Below are positions 26,152 through 35,432 of a stretch of DNA of 64,000 nt, one piece after another. Both the position numbers and the translations under genes were made by a program. Source of the stretch: REEB481 sp964586595 (GTDB lineage: Bacteria > Bacteroidota > Bacteroidia > NS11-12g > UBA955); contig CAZPHB010000016.1 in NCBI GenBank assembly GCA_964586595.1, positions 1-64,000 on the forward strand. Reading direction: 5' to 3'. How positions within the stretch are numbered: the first letter of the stretch is position 1; the number at the start of each line of letters is the position of its first letter. Under the pieces are notes generated by a model. The model saw only the letters and a program-made list of their open reading frames with translations, searched no databases and was not told the origin of the DNA.

Positions 26152-26582
26152 GGTATCAGGATTTCCTGTTCGTGGAGGTATGGCTTACCGGCTGAATACC
26201 ATTCGCACTGGAATTTCCAGAGCCCGTGCTGTCGGCCTTCCCAAGACACAAATTGGGTATCCTGAGCGGCATTCAGACGCAACGCGAAATCTTTCTTCAG
26301 GTTGCTGGGACGAAGTACCCGAAGATTTCCTGAATCGGGCAGGTTGGCAACCCTGAACACCAGACGCACCATTCGCTGTGCCGGATCCCAGCGCAGCTCA
26401 ACACCTTTACCGGGTGCGGCGGCGTGGCTCAGGCGTTGCAGCTTTTCGTCGTACTTATTTCCCTGCTCGTAATACGAAGACTCTTCCAAACCGTCGCCGT
26501 GGCGCACCATCATGGAAATGAGCAAGCCAATAAACCCCATAAAGAGCAGCATGGCGATGATGATTCCTTTCCCCCAATTCAT
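26148..26582 (-). CDS. ccoH: FixH/CcoH family cbb3 assembly protein
   Basis: A 144-residue protein with one N-terminal membrane anchor (GIIIAMLLFMGFIGLLISMM) and a small periplasmic domain with the FixH-like ESSYYEQGNKYDEKLQ. FixH/CcoH is needed for stable assembly of cbb3 oxidase. It lies 9 bp after ccoG and overlaps the TauE/SafE-like gene. Confidence 0.88.
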   Translation of the reverse strand: MNWGKGIIIAMLLFMGFIGLLISMMVRHGDGLEESSYYEQGNKYDEKLQRLSHAAAPGKGVELRWDPAQRMVRLVFRVANLPDSGNLRVLRPSNLKKDFALRLNAAQDTQFVSWEGRQHGLWKFQCEWYSAGKPYLHEQEILIP

Positions 26583-26591
26583 GGCTTTTCG

Positions 26592-27992
26592 TCAATCAAA
26601 AACAGGACCGTTAAAGAACAGTTTCACCCTGTTCATTTCTTTATTTTCTGCGGAAACCAAGACCTGAAAGGGCATGGTGTTTTCTTTAATATCGGATTGT
26701 TTCATGTGCACAATAACAGGAAGCGACAGGTGCTCACCTCCTTTAATATCGATGTGATCGCTCAGCAGCTGAATGCGCGCAGGAATTCCATCCAGCGATA
26801 CCTGAACCTTCATGTTGTGGAAGGTTTTATTCGTGAGTTTCAGCAAGAAAAAGTTGGCCACCGTACCATCTTGCTGACGCACAAACGTGGTTCCTGGCGT
26901 TCTCAGCACGGAGGCCTGCAAATCCTTACGCAGCGCCAAAAGTGTGGCAAAAACACCAAACAGCACCACGAAAAATGCGGTGTAGGCTTTCATTCTTGAG
27001 GAATAGGTAAACCCGTTGCGGGCAACAATTTGGTTTTCGCTGGCATAACGAATCAAACCTGGCGGCTTGTTGATTTTGTGCATCACGCTGTCGCAGGCAT
27101 CCATGCAGGCGGTGCAGGCCACACATTCCAGCTGTGTGCCGTTGCGGATGTCAATACCGGCTGGGCAAACTTCCACACACAGTCCGCAATCAACACAGTC
27201 GCCCTTCCCTGCTGCCGTTTGGCCTTTAACCAGGTGGCCCCGCGGTTCTCCGCGTTGATGGTCGTAGGCAACCACCACGGAATGCTGGTCCAGCAGTACG
27301 CCCTGCAAACGACCGTACGGACAAATCATGATGCACACCAATTCACGAAGCTTGGCAAACACCAGGTAGAACACTGTGGTAAACACCAGAATGCTTACAA
27401 AGCCGCCCGTATGCAGGGCAATGGGTTCGGTGATGATGTTCAGCAGGGCATCTGAACCAATCAGGTAGGCAAGGAAGGTATTGGCAATCAGGAAGGAAAT
27501 AAGCCAGAACAAGGTATGCTTGGCGGTTTTCTTCCAAATTTTTCGAAGGTTCAGCGGACCTTCATCCAGCTTTTTTTGTGCCGCGGCATTGCCTTCAATC
27601 CAGTTTTCGACGCGGCGAAACACCATTTCCATGAACACGGTTTGTGGACAAACCCAGCCGCAGAACAGTCTGCCAAAGATGCTGGTAAACAGCATGATGA
27701 ATACAATGAACGAGAGTAGTCCGAGGGCCAGCAGGTAAAAATCCTGCGGAAAAAATGGGATACCGGCAATAATGAACTTCCGTTCCAGTACGTTGAACAG
27801 GAACAGCGGATGTCCGTTCCAACGGAGCCAGGGACCTATGAACAGCAACAGCAGCAAGGCCGCGCTGAACCATGACCTGTACCGGTAAAAGCGCCCTGCG
27901 ATAATCTTGGGGTATATCCAGGTTCTTTTACCGGTACGCTGGTTTACGTTGCTCAGGTGTTCCCTGAAATCTGAAGTGTCTTTTTTGGCCAT
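26592..27992 (-). CDS. ccoG: CcoG/FixG copper- and Fe-S-containing cbb3 assembly protein
   Basis: A 466-residue membrane protein. Several membrane spans lie in the first half, with CGWVCPQTVFMEMVFRRVE between them. Two 4Fe-4S motifs follow (CVDCGLCVEVCP and CVACTACMDAC), and an Ig-like periplasmic C-terminal domain closes the protein. CcoG helps deliver reduced copper to the oxidase. The first residues (MAKKDTSDFREHLSNVN) are cytoplasmic. It lies between ccoP and ccoH. Confidence 0.95.
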   Translation of the reverse strand: MAKKDTSDFREHLSNVNQRTGKRTWIYPKIIAGRFYRYRSWFSAALLLLLFIGPWLRWNGHPLFLFNVLERKFIIAGIPFFPQDFYLLALGLLSFIVFIMLFTSIFGRLFCGWVCPQTVFMEMVFRRVENWIEGNAAAQKKLDEGPLNLRKIWKKTAKHTLFWLISFLIANTFLAYLIGSDALLNIITEPIALHTGGFVSILVFTTVFYLVFAKLRELVCIMICPYGRLQGVLLDQHSVVVAYDHQRGEPRGHLVKGQTAAGKGDCVDCGLCVEVCPAGIDIRNGTQLECVACTACMDACDSVMHKINKPPGLIRYASENQIVARNGFTYSSRMKAYTAFFVVLFGVFATLLALRKDLQASVLRTPGTTFVRQQDGTVANFFLLKLTNKTFHNMKVQVSLDGIPARIQLLSDHIDIKGGEHLSLPVIVHMKQSDIKENTMPFQVLVSAENKEMNRVKLFFNGPVFD

Positions 27993-28004
27993 TGTCGGCG
28001 CCTG

Positions 28005-29171
28005 TTATGGGCGCAGGATGTTGGTTATTGCAGCGGTTACGGTGGTATCGTTTGCGGCGGCAGGGATGTATTTTTCACCTTGTGGCGCCTTTGGATTCGG
28101 AGGGTTGCTTCCCTGCAGGCTCAACACGTAAGATGAAATAAGTTGAATTTGCGAAGGCTTCAGCACTCCTTCAAACTTTTGCATGCCGTTGGGCGTACCG
28201 TGACGGATGGTTTTGAAGAGGTTTTTCACATCGCCTCCGTAAATCCAGTATTCATCGGTAAGGTTTGGCCCAACCAGTCCTTCTGCATTCTTGCCGTGAC
28301 AAACGGCGCAGTTCTTAGCATACACGGCAGCCATTGCATCGAGCTTCGACTTGTCGGTAATGAGCGTTACGTTGGTTTCGTCCACTTTTTCAGCGGCACT
28401 GGCCAGCATCGCCTGTTCTTTTGCCTCGGCAGCCTTCATCTCCACGGCATACTCCTGTTCCTGGCGCAGGCCCTGATCGGTCCATTGGTAGCGCACCATG
28501 TACACCACACCGAATAGAATGCTCGAATAAAACAGGTACATAAACCACGGTGGAGGCGGATTATCCAATTCTCGGATGCCGTCGAAATCGTGGTTCAGGT
28601 CCACTTCCTTATCGGTTGCTGAAGACCTGATTTGCAAGAGCCTGGTCCAGAATCCTTCCGTTGCAGCTTCAGGAGCAGCTTCTTTGCCCAATACCAATTG
28701 TGCGCCTTTGCTCAGACCGTTTACGGCGTTGTACATAAACACCGCACCCAGGCCAATCGCCATACTGCACACTTTAATGCCCCACCAGATCCAGGCGGTA
28801 CGCACTTTTGATTTCAGCACTTCTTCCCCGCCGGCCCAGAACACCATCATCAGCACGGCAATGGCAGCCACAAGCACAACGGTGAGGTACAAGCGCAATA
28901 CCTTCATGCGTAAGGCAGGAAACTGTGCTTCCCAGAAAGCACTTTGTTCACCCTGTCGCCTGAAGGCCGTGTACACCTGAACCCTGTTCAGTAAATCAAC
29001 CGACAGGAACAAAGCAAAGATGGCGATGGCGAAAAACAACAGCCACCAGTTAGAGATACTTGCCCCTGAAGGGTTGAGCTTTTCGAGGAAACCGGGCACC
29101 ACCATGGCACCGAGTCCTCCCAGCAGCAATATCCCAATAAGGGGAAACATGATATTCAGAATGCGTTTCAT
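28005..29171 (-). CDS. ccoP: cbb3 oxidase subunit CcoP with one haem c and an N-terminal membrane extension
   Basis: A 388-residue protein. The first ~190 residues are an extension with several hydrophobic spans. Then comes the CcoP N-terminal signature (FDGIRELDNPPPPWFMYLFY), a membrane span, and a cytochrome c domain with a single CAVCH near residue 290. Classical CcoP has two haem motifs and one membrane anchor. Single-haem, extended CcoP is a form found in Bacteroidota. It would pass electrons to CcoO/CcoN. It sits between the ccoQ-like gene and ccoG. Confidence 0.9.
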   Translation of the reverse strand: MKRILNIMFPLIGILLLGGLGAMVVPGFLEKLNPSGASISNWWLLFFAIAIFALFLSVDLLNRVQVYTAFRRQGEQSAFWEAQFPALRMKVLRLYLTVVLVAAIAVLMMVFWAGGEEVLKSKVRTAWIWWGIKVCSMAIGLGAVFMYNAVNGLSKGAQLVLGKEAAPEAATEGFWTRLLQIRSSATDKEVDLNHDFDGIRELDNPPPPWFMYLFYSSILFGVVYMVRYQWTDQGLRQEQEYAVEMKAAEAKEQAMLASAAEKVDETNVTLITDKSKLDAMAAVYAKNCAVCHGKNAEGLVGPNLTDEYWIYGGDVKNLFKTIRHGTPNGMQKFEGVLKPSQIQLISSYVLSLQGSNPPNPKAPQGEKYIPAAANDTTVTAAITNILRP

Positions 29172-29178
29172 AGCTTTT

Positions 29179-29364
29179 TCAAAGATTTAGGTCCATTTCA
29201 TTTGGTTCATCAGCAAGCGGCGTCATGCGCATGTGCTCGGCATGGCTGCGGCTCATCCTGACCAGATAGATACACACCGCAGTAAAAAACAGCAGGAAAA
29301 TCATCAGGGAGAGCACCAGCCATACGTCCACGCCTTCCAGTCTGCCAATCATTTTGTTCATCAT
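29179..29364 (-). CDS. ccoQ: CcoQ/FixQ-like small membrane subunit
   Basis: A 61-residue protein with one membrane span (VWLVLSLMIFLLFFTAVCIY) and a short charged tail. The position between ccoNO and ccoP, the size and the topology fit CcoQ, which stabilises the oxidase. Sequence alone is too short for a firm call. Confidence 0.7.
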   Translation of the reverse strand: MMNKMIGRLEGVDVWLVLSLMIFLLFFTAVCIYLVRMSRSHAEHMRMTPLADEPNEMDLNL

Positions 29365-29378
29365 AGCGAATTGCGTAA

Positions 29379-31532
29379 TTACTGTTGGGCCGACACTGTG
29401 GTTTCCGCAGGTTTAAGGTCACGGCCCAACTTGTGCAGGTAGGCGATCAGGGCCAGCATCTCGCTGTTGGGCTTCACTTTGTAGCCATCTTTTTTCAGCG
29501 TGCTTGCTATTTCTTCAGCCTGCCTGTTCAAATCTGCAGCTGCTTCTTTTTCATAGCCCGGTGCATAGGGAACACCCAGGGTGCGCATGGCGCTGATTTT
29601 CTGCTCCAGCAGGGAAAGATCCAACGCTTGTTCTGCCAGCCATGGATACGCCGGCATGATGGAACCCGGAGAAGTTACCCGTGGGTTCATCATGTGGGCA
29701 TAGTGCCAGGCAGCGCCGCGATTCACCTTTCCGCCGGGCTCACCACCGCGCACCAAATCCGGACCGGTACGCTTACTGCCCCACAGGAATGGATGATCAT
29801 ATACGTATTCGCCGGCTTTGCTGTACTCACCGTAACGTTTGGTTTCACTGCGGAAGGGCCGGACCAGTTGGCTGTGACAGTTGTTGCAGCCTTCACGGAT
29901 GTAGATGTCGCGTCCTTCCAGTTCCAGTGGCGCATAGGGCTTGATGCTGGCAATGGTTTTCACCTGTTCTTTCACAAAAATCATGGGTACCAGCTGCACC
30001 ATACCGCCCATTGAAACAAGGATTAATGAAAACACGAGCATGGTCATGGGGCGAGATTCAATCCACTTGTGCCAGTATGCGGGTTTGCCGTGATTTTCCA
30101 CAGCTTCAGCAGCTTTCAGCGGATAGGCTTCTGCGGGCTCATTGGCCAGGAAGCTGCCCTGTTTTACTGTTTTCACGATGTTATACACCATCACAAACAC
30201 GCCGCTGAGGTACAACAAACCACCGAAAGAGCGGAGCACATAAAGGAACTTGATGCGTTCCACGGTTTCAAGGAAGTTGTATTTCAGGTTGCCATCAGCA
30301 TCAAATTCTTTCCACATGAAGCCTTGAGAAAAGCCGCTGAAATACATGGGGACTGCATAGAACAAAATTCCGAGGGTGGCTATCCAGAAGTGCATGTTTG
30401 CCAGCCTGTTGGAGTACAATTTGGTTTGCCACATCCGGGGAATGATCCAGTAGAGCATGGCGAAGGTGAGGAAACCATTCCAGCCCAATCCGCCAACGTG
30501 TACGTGCGCAACTACCCAATCTGTGAAGTGCGCTATGGCATTCACATTTTTCAGGGAAAGCAATGGACCTTCAAAGGTGGCCATACCATAAGCCACGAGT
30601 CCCACCACCATAAACTTGAGCAGGGCGTCTTCACGCACTTTATCCCAGGCTCCGCGCAAGGTGAGCAAACCATTCAACATGCCACCCCATGACGGAGCAA
30701 TCAACATGATGCTGAACACCACACCCAGCGTTTGTGCCCAATCGGGCAATGAGCTGTACAACAGGTGATGCGGGCCGGCCCAGATATAAATGAAGATGAG
30801 CGACCAGAAGTGGATGATGGATAACTTATAGGAATACACCGGCCTGTTGGCCATTTTGGGCATGAAGTAATACATCAGTCCAAGGAAAGGCGTGGTCAGG
30901 AAGAACGCCACGGCATTGTGCCCGTACCACCATTGGACCAGGGCATCCTGCACGCCGGCATAAACACTGTAGCTCTTCAGAAAACTTACAGGCAGCTCGA
31001 AAGAGTTCACGATGTGCAGCATGGCTACCGTTACCCAAGTTGCGATGTAAAACCAAATGCCTACATAGATGTGTTGCTCACGGCGCTTCAGGATGGTTCC
31101 AAACATGTTCATACCAAACACCACCCATATCAGCGTGATGGCGATATCTATAGGCCATTCCAATTCAGCATATTCTTTTGACGTATTGTATCCTAAAGGT
31201 AGGGTTAAAGCCGCCGCAACGATGATGAGCTGCCAGCCCCAGAAATGCACCCTGCTGAGCACATCGCTGAACATCCGTGCCTTCAGCAAACGCTGGAGGG
31301 AATAATAAACACCGGTAAAGATGGCATTGCCAACAAAGGCGAAAATAACCGCATTGGTATGCAGCGGGCGCAAACGCCCAAAAGTGTGCCAGGAGGCGAA
31401 GTTGAGTTCCGGCAAGAACAATTGCATCGACACAATCAATCCAACCAGCATGCCCACCGCACCCCACAATAGGGTTGCCCAGGCAAATGCCCGCACAATC
31501 CGGTTGTCGTAAAAGAAGCTTTCTTTATTCAT
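29379..31532 (-). CDS. ccoNO: fused CcoN-CcoO: cbb3 cytochrome c oxidase catalytic and monohaem subunits
   Basis: A 717-residue fusion. Residues ~1-470 are the haem-copper oxidase CcoN with about 12 membrane spans and the conserved helices WYGHNAVAFFLTTPFLGLMY and DWVVAHVHVGGLGWNGF, which carry haem and CuB His ligands. After a linker and a further membrane span (~495-515), CcoO follows with its haem motif GCNNCHSQLVRP near residue 550. It reduces O2 to water with high affinity and pumps protons. Fusion of N and O is typical of Bacteroidota. It overlaps ccoS by 8 bp. Confidence 0.95.
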   Translation of the reverse strand: MNKESFFYDNRIVRAFAWATLLWGAVGMLVGLIVSMQLFLPELNFASWHTFGRLRPLHTNAVIFAFVGNAIFTGVYYSLQRLLKARMFSDVLSRVHFWGWQLIIVAAALTLPLGYNTSKEYAELEWPIDIAITLIWVVFGMNMFGTILKRREQHIYVGIWFYIATWVTVAMLHIVNSFELPVSFLKSYSVYAGVQDALVQWWYGHNAVAFFLTTPFLGLMYYFMPKMANRPVYSYKLSIIHFWSLIFIYIWAGPHHLLYSSLPDWAQTLGVVFSIMLIAPSWGGMLNGLLTLRGAWDKVREDALLKFMVVGLVAYGMATFEGPLLSLKNVNAIAHFTDWVVAHVHVGGLGWNGFLTFAMLYWIIPRMWQTKLYSNRLANMHFWIATLGILFYAVPMYFSGFSQGFMWKEFDADGNLKYNFLETVERIKFLYVLRSFGGLLYLSGVFVMVYNIVKTVKQGSFLANEPAEAYPLKAAEAVENHGKPAYWHKWIESRPMTMLVFSLILVSMGGMVQLVPMIFVKEQVKTIASIKPYAPLELEGRDIYIREGCNNCHSQLVRPFRSETKRYGEYSKAGEYVYDHPFLWGSKRTGPDLVRGGEPGGKVNRGAAWHYAHMMNPRVTSPGSIMPAYPWLAEQALDLSLLEQKISAMRTLGVPYAPGYEKEAAADLNRQAEEIASTLKKDGYKVKPNSEMLALIAYLHKLGRDLKPAETTVSAQQ

Positions 31533-31740
31533 GGGTAGTATCTTGAGTTTTGGGTTTTATAGAAGTCATTTCATTGGTTTGTTGGGTCATTGGTTCCTGA
31601 GGCATGTCGTCAAACAGCACCCGCATGCCCGGAGTCACGAGGTCTTCATGCTGCCCTGATTTCACCCACCAGAAGAACACGGCAAGGAAAACCAAGCCTA
31701 AGGAAAGGCTGCACAGAATCAGCAGTGGCAGGATGTTCAT
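31525..31740 (-). CDS. ccoS: CcoS cbb3 maturation protein
   Basis: A 71-residue protein from MNILPLLILCSLSLG. The start at 31740 overlaps the ccoI stop (ATGA), so the 13 extra in-frame residues upstream are not used. One membrane span and a conserved-looking FFWWVKSGQHED segment fit CcoS, which is needed for cofactor insertion into CcoN. A Gln/Thr-rich tail follows. Confidence 0.85.
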   Translation of the reverse strand: MNILPLLILCSLSLGLVFLAVFFWWVKSGQHEDLVTPGMRVLFDDMPQEPMTQQTNEMTSIKPKTQDTTHE

Positions 31741-34133
31741 ATCAAACCCTCCCTTGCTGCAAAACGACGGGTGCGCCAAACAGCGAAAAGCGCTACAGAG
31801 ATGCTGCTTACGGGCATCAATACTGCGGCAATCAGCGGCGACAACTGAGCGGTGGCCGCGAAATAGAGGCCAAAGGCATTGTAGCCCAGGCTCAGGTAGA
31901 AACTTTCCCTGCCTGCCCGGGCTGTATTTCGCGCAAAGCGCATAAAGACATTTAGTTTTTCAAGCGCATCATGCAACAAAATGCCTGATGAAGCCGGAGT
32001 GAACTGTGTCATGTCCTGGGCGAGCACGATTCCGGCATGGCCGGCTTTGAGCGCACCGGCATCGTTGAGTCCGTCGCCCAGCATCATTACTGTGGCACCG
32101 CGTGATTCCAACTCTTGCAGGGCTGCAACCTTCATCGAAGGATCCTGCCGAAACTGCATTTGTTGAAACACCCCGGGGATTTGTGCTTCGATATAAGCTG
32201 CATCTTTTTGGCTGTCGCCGGAAAGCAAACGCATGGTGTAACGTTCATGCAGTTGCTGCAACATCCGGGCTACGCCGTTCCTGAGTCGGTGGTGGGTGAT
32301 GAAGGTGGCTACAGGTTTTCCGTCTAAAGTGATGTAGGTTTCCGCGCCATCATGGAGGTGTTCACCCGGATTGCTGCCGTTTGGCAATGCCCAGCTTTCC
32401 CTTCCGATGCGCAGTTCATGGCCGCCGTACTGCATGCGCAGTCCGCGTCCGCTTTGTTCTTCATAGAAATCAGGTTTAAGCGTGGCAACTCCGGCACAGG
32501 CTTCGGCGAGCACGCGGTTTACCGGATGCGTTGACGCTGTGGCAGCAGTAAAAATGAGGCTTTTGAGTGCTGCATCTGGCACCGCGCTGGTCCATTCCAG
32601 TTCCGCCTCTTTAGGATCGGTAAGGGTTCCGGTTTTGTCAAAAACCAAATGATCTATACCGGACAGCGTTTCCACCACTTCCGGGTTGCGCAGGTAAAAC
32701 CCGTTTTTCCCCAGGATGCGGGTTGCGTTGCTGTAGGCAAAGGGCGTTGCGATGACCAGCGCACACGGACAGGCCACCATGAGCACGGCGGTGGCTGCAA
32801 ACAAGGCTTTGCCGAGATCTACGGGCCACCAGGTCAGAAATGCGCCTGCCGCCAGCGCCAAAGTTCCCAGGGTGAACCAAATGCTCACCCGTTGGGCGAA
32901 GCGTCCGATGCGGGAAACCGGCCGACCATTCTGGCTGGCATTGCTCCACATCTGCTGCAGCCTGCTTTCGGTAAATGGGCGAACCACTTCCAGTTCCAGC
33001 ATCCCCTGAACACTGCGGCCGCCGGCAAACAGCAGTTCACCTGCCACTTTATACACCGGTGCAGATTCACCGGTTACGTAGCTGTAGTCTATCAATGCGC
33101 TGTGCGACATCAGGATGCCATCGCCGGGAATGATTGTTCCGTTGCGCACCTGAACCCTGTCGCCGGGAACCAGGTCAAACACGCGCACCGCCTGCGTTTT
33201 CCCATCCTTCACCACCAGTGCCGACAAAGGAAAGAATCGCTCTGCGCTGCGGTCGAAGCGGATGGCTTCCCAGGTTCGTTCCTGCAACCAGGTTCCAATC
33301 AACAGAAAGAAGACCAGGCCGCTCAGGCTGTCGAAATACCCCGGACCTATACCTGTGGCCACTTCATAGATGCTTCGCAACCAAAGCGCAGTTAATCCGA
33401 TGACCAAAGGCACATCTACCGAAAGTTCCCTGGCTTTAAGTGCCCGGGCACTTTTGGTGAAATAATGACCTGCAGCGAAGAACAAAACGGGAATAGACAA
33501 TCCAACATTCAACCAGGAGAACAATTTCTGGAAGCTTGCCTCTGAAAGTCCCAGGTATTCCGGGAAGCTGAACAACATGATGTTGCCAAAGGCGAAGCCT
33601 GCAACGGCCAGTTTCAGGATGGTTTTTCCCTCATCTTTGCGGGTATTGGTCTGGGCATCGGGCACAAGCGCAGGTGTATATCCGAGGCTGTCCAGGAGCC
33701 TGACCACAGCAGGAAATCCAGTGCGCTCCGGATTAAACGCCACATCGAGTTTTTTCTTTACAAAATCAACACGCGCACTGTACACACCCTCAAGTACGGA
33801 TGGCAACTTTTCGAGCAGCCAGACACAACTGGCGCAGTGCATCTGTGGAATTTCGAACGTGCACTGTTGCCTTTGGGCATCGCGATAGGTAGTGAATTCA
33901 GATGCGAGCACCATCAATTCATCATCCGAGGGCAGGCTGATCTGACCTTTCTTTATGCCCGGGTTTGCATCAAACTGATAATACGCACAGAGGTTGTTGT
34001 CTTTAAGGATGTGATAAACGGTTTCACAACCCCTGCAGCAAAACTGAAGTCCATTGTCAGAAATGGGGTAGCCGGATGCCTCTGAACCACAATGATGGCA
34101 GGCATGTGCTACGGCTGTTGACTCCTTCTTCAT
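31737..34133 (-). CDS. ccoI: CcoI/FixI copper-transporting P-type ATPase
   Basis: A 798-residue P1B-type ATPase. An N-terminal cysteine-rich domain (CHHCG at 12-16, CCRGC at 32-36) is followed by an HMA domain with MHCASC (C100 and C103), the membrane CPC motif (ACPCALVIATP, about 455), the phosphorylation site DKTGTLT and the hinge MLGDGLNDAGAL. It exports copper for assembly of the cbb3 oxidase CuB centre. It is the first gene of the oxidase cluster, and an inverted repeat lies 26-42 bp before its ATG. Confidence 0.95.
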   Translation of the reverse strand: MKKESTAVAHACHHCGSEASGYPISDNGLQFCCRGCETVYHILKDNNLCAYYQFDANPGIKKGQISLPSDDELMVLASEFTTYRDAQRQQCTFEIPQMHCASCVWLLEKLPSVLEGVYSARVDFVKKKLDVAFNPERTGFPAVVRLLDSLGYTPALVPDAQTNTRKDEGKTILKLAVAGFAFGNIMLFSFPEYLGLSEASFQKLFSWLNVGLSIPVLFFAAGHYFTKSARALKARELSVDVPLVIGLTALWLRSIYEVATGIGPGYFDSLSGLVFFLLIGTWLQERTWEAIRFDRSAERFFPLSALVVKDGKTQAVRVFDLVPGDRVQVRNGTIIPGDGILMSHSALIDYSYVTGESAPVYKVAGELLFAGGRSVQGMLELEVVRPFTESRLQQMWSNASQNGRPVSRIGRFAQRVSIWFTLGTLALAAGAFLTWWPVDLGKALFAATAVLMVACPCALVIATPFAYSNATRILGKNGFYLRNPEVVETLSGIDHLVFDKTGTLTDPKEAELEWTSAVPDAALKSLIFTAATASTHPVNRVLAEACAGVATLKPDFYEEQSGRGLRMQYGGHELRIGRESWALPNGSNPGEHLHDGAETYITLDGKPVATFITHHRLRNGVARMLQQLHERYTMRLLSGDSQKDAAYIEAQIPGVFQQMQFRQDPSMKVAALQELESRGATVMMLGDGLNDAGALKAGHAGIVLAQDMTQFTPASSGILLHDALEKLNVFMRFARNTARAGRESFYLSLGYNAFGLYFAATAQLSPLIAAVLMPVSSISVALFAVWRTRRFAAREGLI

Positions 34134-34158
34134 CCCTGCTTCAAAATTGAAGGGATGC

Positions 34159-34184
34159 TCAGGATTACATCCTGACCTGAGTCA
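34159..34184 (-). promoter_or_regulatory. candidate operator upstream of the cco operon
   Basis: TCAGGAT-TAC-ATCCTGA (34159-34175) is a perfect 7-bp dyad. It is followed at 34175-34184 by ACCTGAGTCA, which also occurs in reverse as TGACTCAGGT at 35465-35474, upstream of hsp20. Both lie in the short gaps of the block controlled, by inference, by the REC-CRP regulator. This is not a classical FNR box. Confidence 0.3.
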
Positions 34185-34186
34185 AT

Positions 34187-34888
34187 TCACTGCCTGATAT
34201 CGGGCAGCAGGTGTGTGATCACCAAAGGAGCTGCTTCCAGCATTTCCCGGAGCACTTTTTCCAGTGAAGAGGCGCGGGCGCCGTTGAACTTCCAGCACAA
34301 CAATCCAAAGTCGGCCTGCTTTTCTGCAGCGGCCTGAAAGATGAAGCTCGGGAACATTCTTTTCAGGGCAGATTCTTCATTTTTGAAATCAAAAGGCGGT
34401 TGATTATTCCGCACTTCGATGCGCGCATATTCCAGCAGTTTTTTGCCTTTGAACAGTTCCAGAGGGCAGCGCCAGGACAGCAACCACAAATTTGGATTTC
34501 CCTTGAGGCCACGTTCGCGGAGCCATTGAAGCGGCGTATCCACTTCGGTATTGTGTAAAAGCAGCACCACACGCCCCAGCGCATTGGGCATTTTTTGCAG
34601 TTCGATTGGCTTGTTCCACAAACCTTTATCTACTTCAATGTTCATGGAAGGATACCGGGCCTGCAACAATGTGCGTGCCCGGCATACTTCCTGTTGCAGG
34701 CTTTGCCTGAATACATCCTGCAGGTCAAGCATTACGGCTTGTCCGGTGGATGACAGCTGTGAAAAACTCGTAATTACCAGGGTACTGATGCGGTTGCCAA
34801 GAGCCTCAAAAATGGGCTCCACCAATTCGGTTTTATTGATAATATCAATTGGCAGTATTGCAATCATCCCCCTAAACGATTCAAACAC
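34187..34888 (-). CDS. protein of unknown function in the microaerobic stress block
   Basis: A 233-residue soluble protein with no signal peptide, cysteine cluster or motif I recognise. The sequence alternates short beta-like strands (MIAILPIDIINK, ISTLVITSF, RVVLLLHNT, NLWLLSW) with helices, which suggests a Rossmann-like or Usp-like alpha/beta fold, but no nucleotide loop is seen. MIAILPID at 34867 is an alternative start. It lies between hsp20 and ccoI on the same strand, 24 bp after hsp20, so it is probably co-transcribed with hsp20. Confidence 0.65.
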   Translation of the reverse strand: MFESFRGMIAILPIDIINKTELVEPIFEALGNRISTLVITSFSQLSSTGQAVMLDLQDVFRQSLQQEVCRARTLLQARYPSMNIEVDKGLWNKPIELQKMPNALGRVVLLLHNTEVDTPLQWLRERGLKGNPNLWLLSWRCPLELFKGKKLLEYARIEVRNNQPPFDFKNEESALKRMFPSFIFQAAAEKQADFGLLCWKFNGARASSLEKVLREMLEAAPLVITHLLPDIRQ

Positions 34889-34912
34889 CGGCTGCCCGGG
34901 CTGAATCTTCTG

Positions 34913-35347
34913 TTATTCTATCGGTATCTGTTTCTTTTTTTCTGTTTCAGCCAATTGCTTGTTCCTGTTCAGTTCCAAGGTAAGAACACCTTCCTTGTAG
35001 TGCGCATGGATTTGCCCTTCCAGGACGTCTTCGGGCAATGAAAATGAACGGCTGAACATCTGGTAGCTGAATTCGCTGCGCGTAAGACGTTCGTTGTCTT
35101 TACCGTTTTGTTGTGACTTCTTTTCACCGCGGATGGTAAGTTGGCCGTTTTTCAGGCTCACTTCGATTTCATTTTTCTGAAACCCGGGCACCGCTGCTTC
35201 CAGGATGTAGTGGTCGGGTGTTTCGCGCACGTTCACGGCGGGAACATCTCCGTTGCTTTTGAAAAACCTGGGTAATTCAATAAATGGGGTTGCGAACAAA
35301 TCATCGACCCAATTGTCCAAAATGCTGCTTCTTCTTGCTAATGACAT
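34913..35347 (-). CDS. Hsp20/alpha-crystallin small heat shock protein
   Basis: A 144-residue ATP-independent chaperone. The N-terminal arm (LDNWVDDLFATPFIELPRFF) is followed by the alpha-crystallin domain (~38-130, with AAVPGFQKNEIEVSLKNGQL and the late motif EGVLTLELNRNK) and a C-terminal IPIE tail that resembles the I-x-I oligomerisation motif. It is the first of two genes downstream of the regulator pair, with a dyad upstream that may bind that regulator. Confidence 0.93.
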   Translation of the reverse strand: MSLARRSSILDNWVDDLFATPFIELPRFFKSNGDVPAVNVRETPDHYILEAAVPGFQKNEIEVSLKNGQLTIRGEKKSQQNGKDNERLTRSEFSYQMFSRSFSLPEDVLEGQIHAHYKEGVLTLELNRNKQLAETEKKKQIPIE

Positions 35348-35414
35348 AAACGTAAAATATTAAACGATTGATGCAGGCAAAGTTCAAGCGGCAGCCTCAG
35401 GAAACACATGACGC

Positions 35415-35432
35415 CAGTCACCCAAGTGACTG
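35415..35432 (-). promoter_or_regulatory. candidate CRP-type operator upstream of hsp20
   Basis: CAGTCAC-CCAA-GTGACTG is a perfect dyad with 7-bp arms and a 4-bp centre, about the size of a CRP/FNR family site. Its centre is 76 bp before the hsp20 ATG. A GAACTTTG box (35378-35385), a partial match to the -7 consensus, lies between them. Half-sites GTCAC and GTCA recur nearby. Binding by the adjacent regulator is inferred. Confidence 0.35.

Noticed and set aside
29379..31532. possible misassembly joining ccoN and ccoO
   Set aside because: The fusion is continuous in frame with a normal linker and membrane span, and CcoN-CcoO fusions are known in Bacteroidota.
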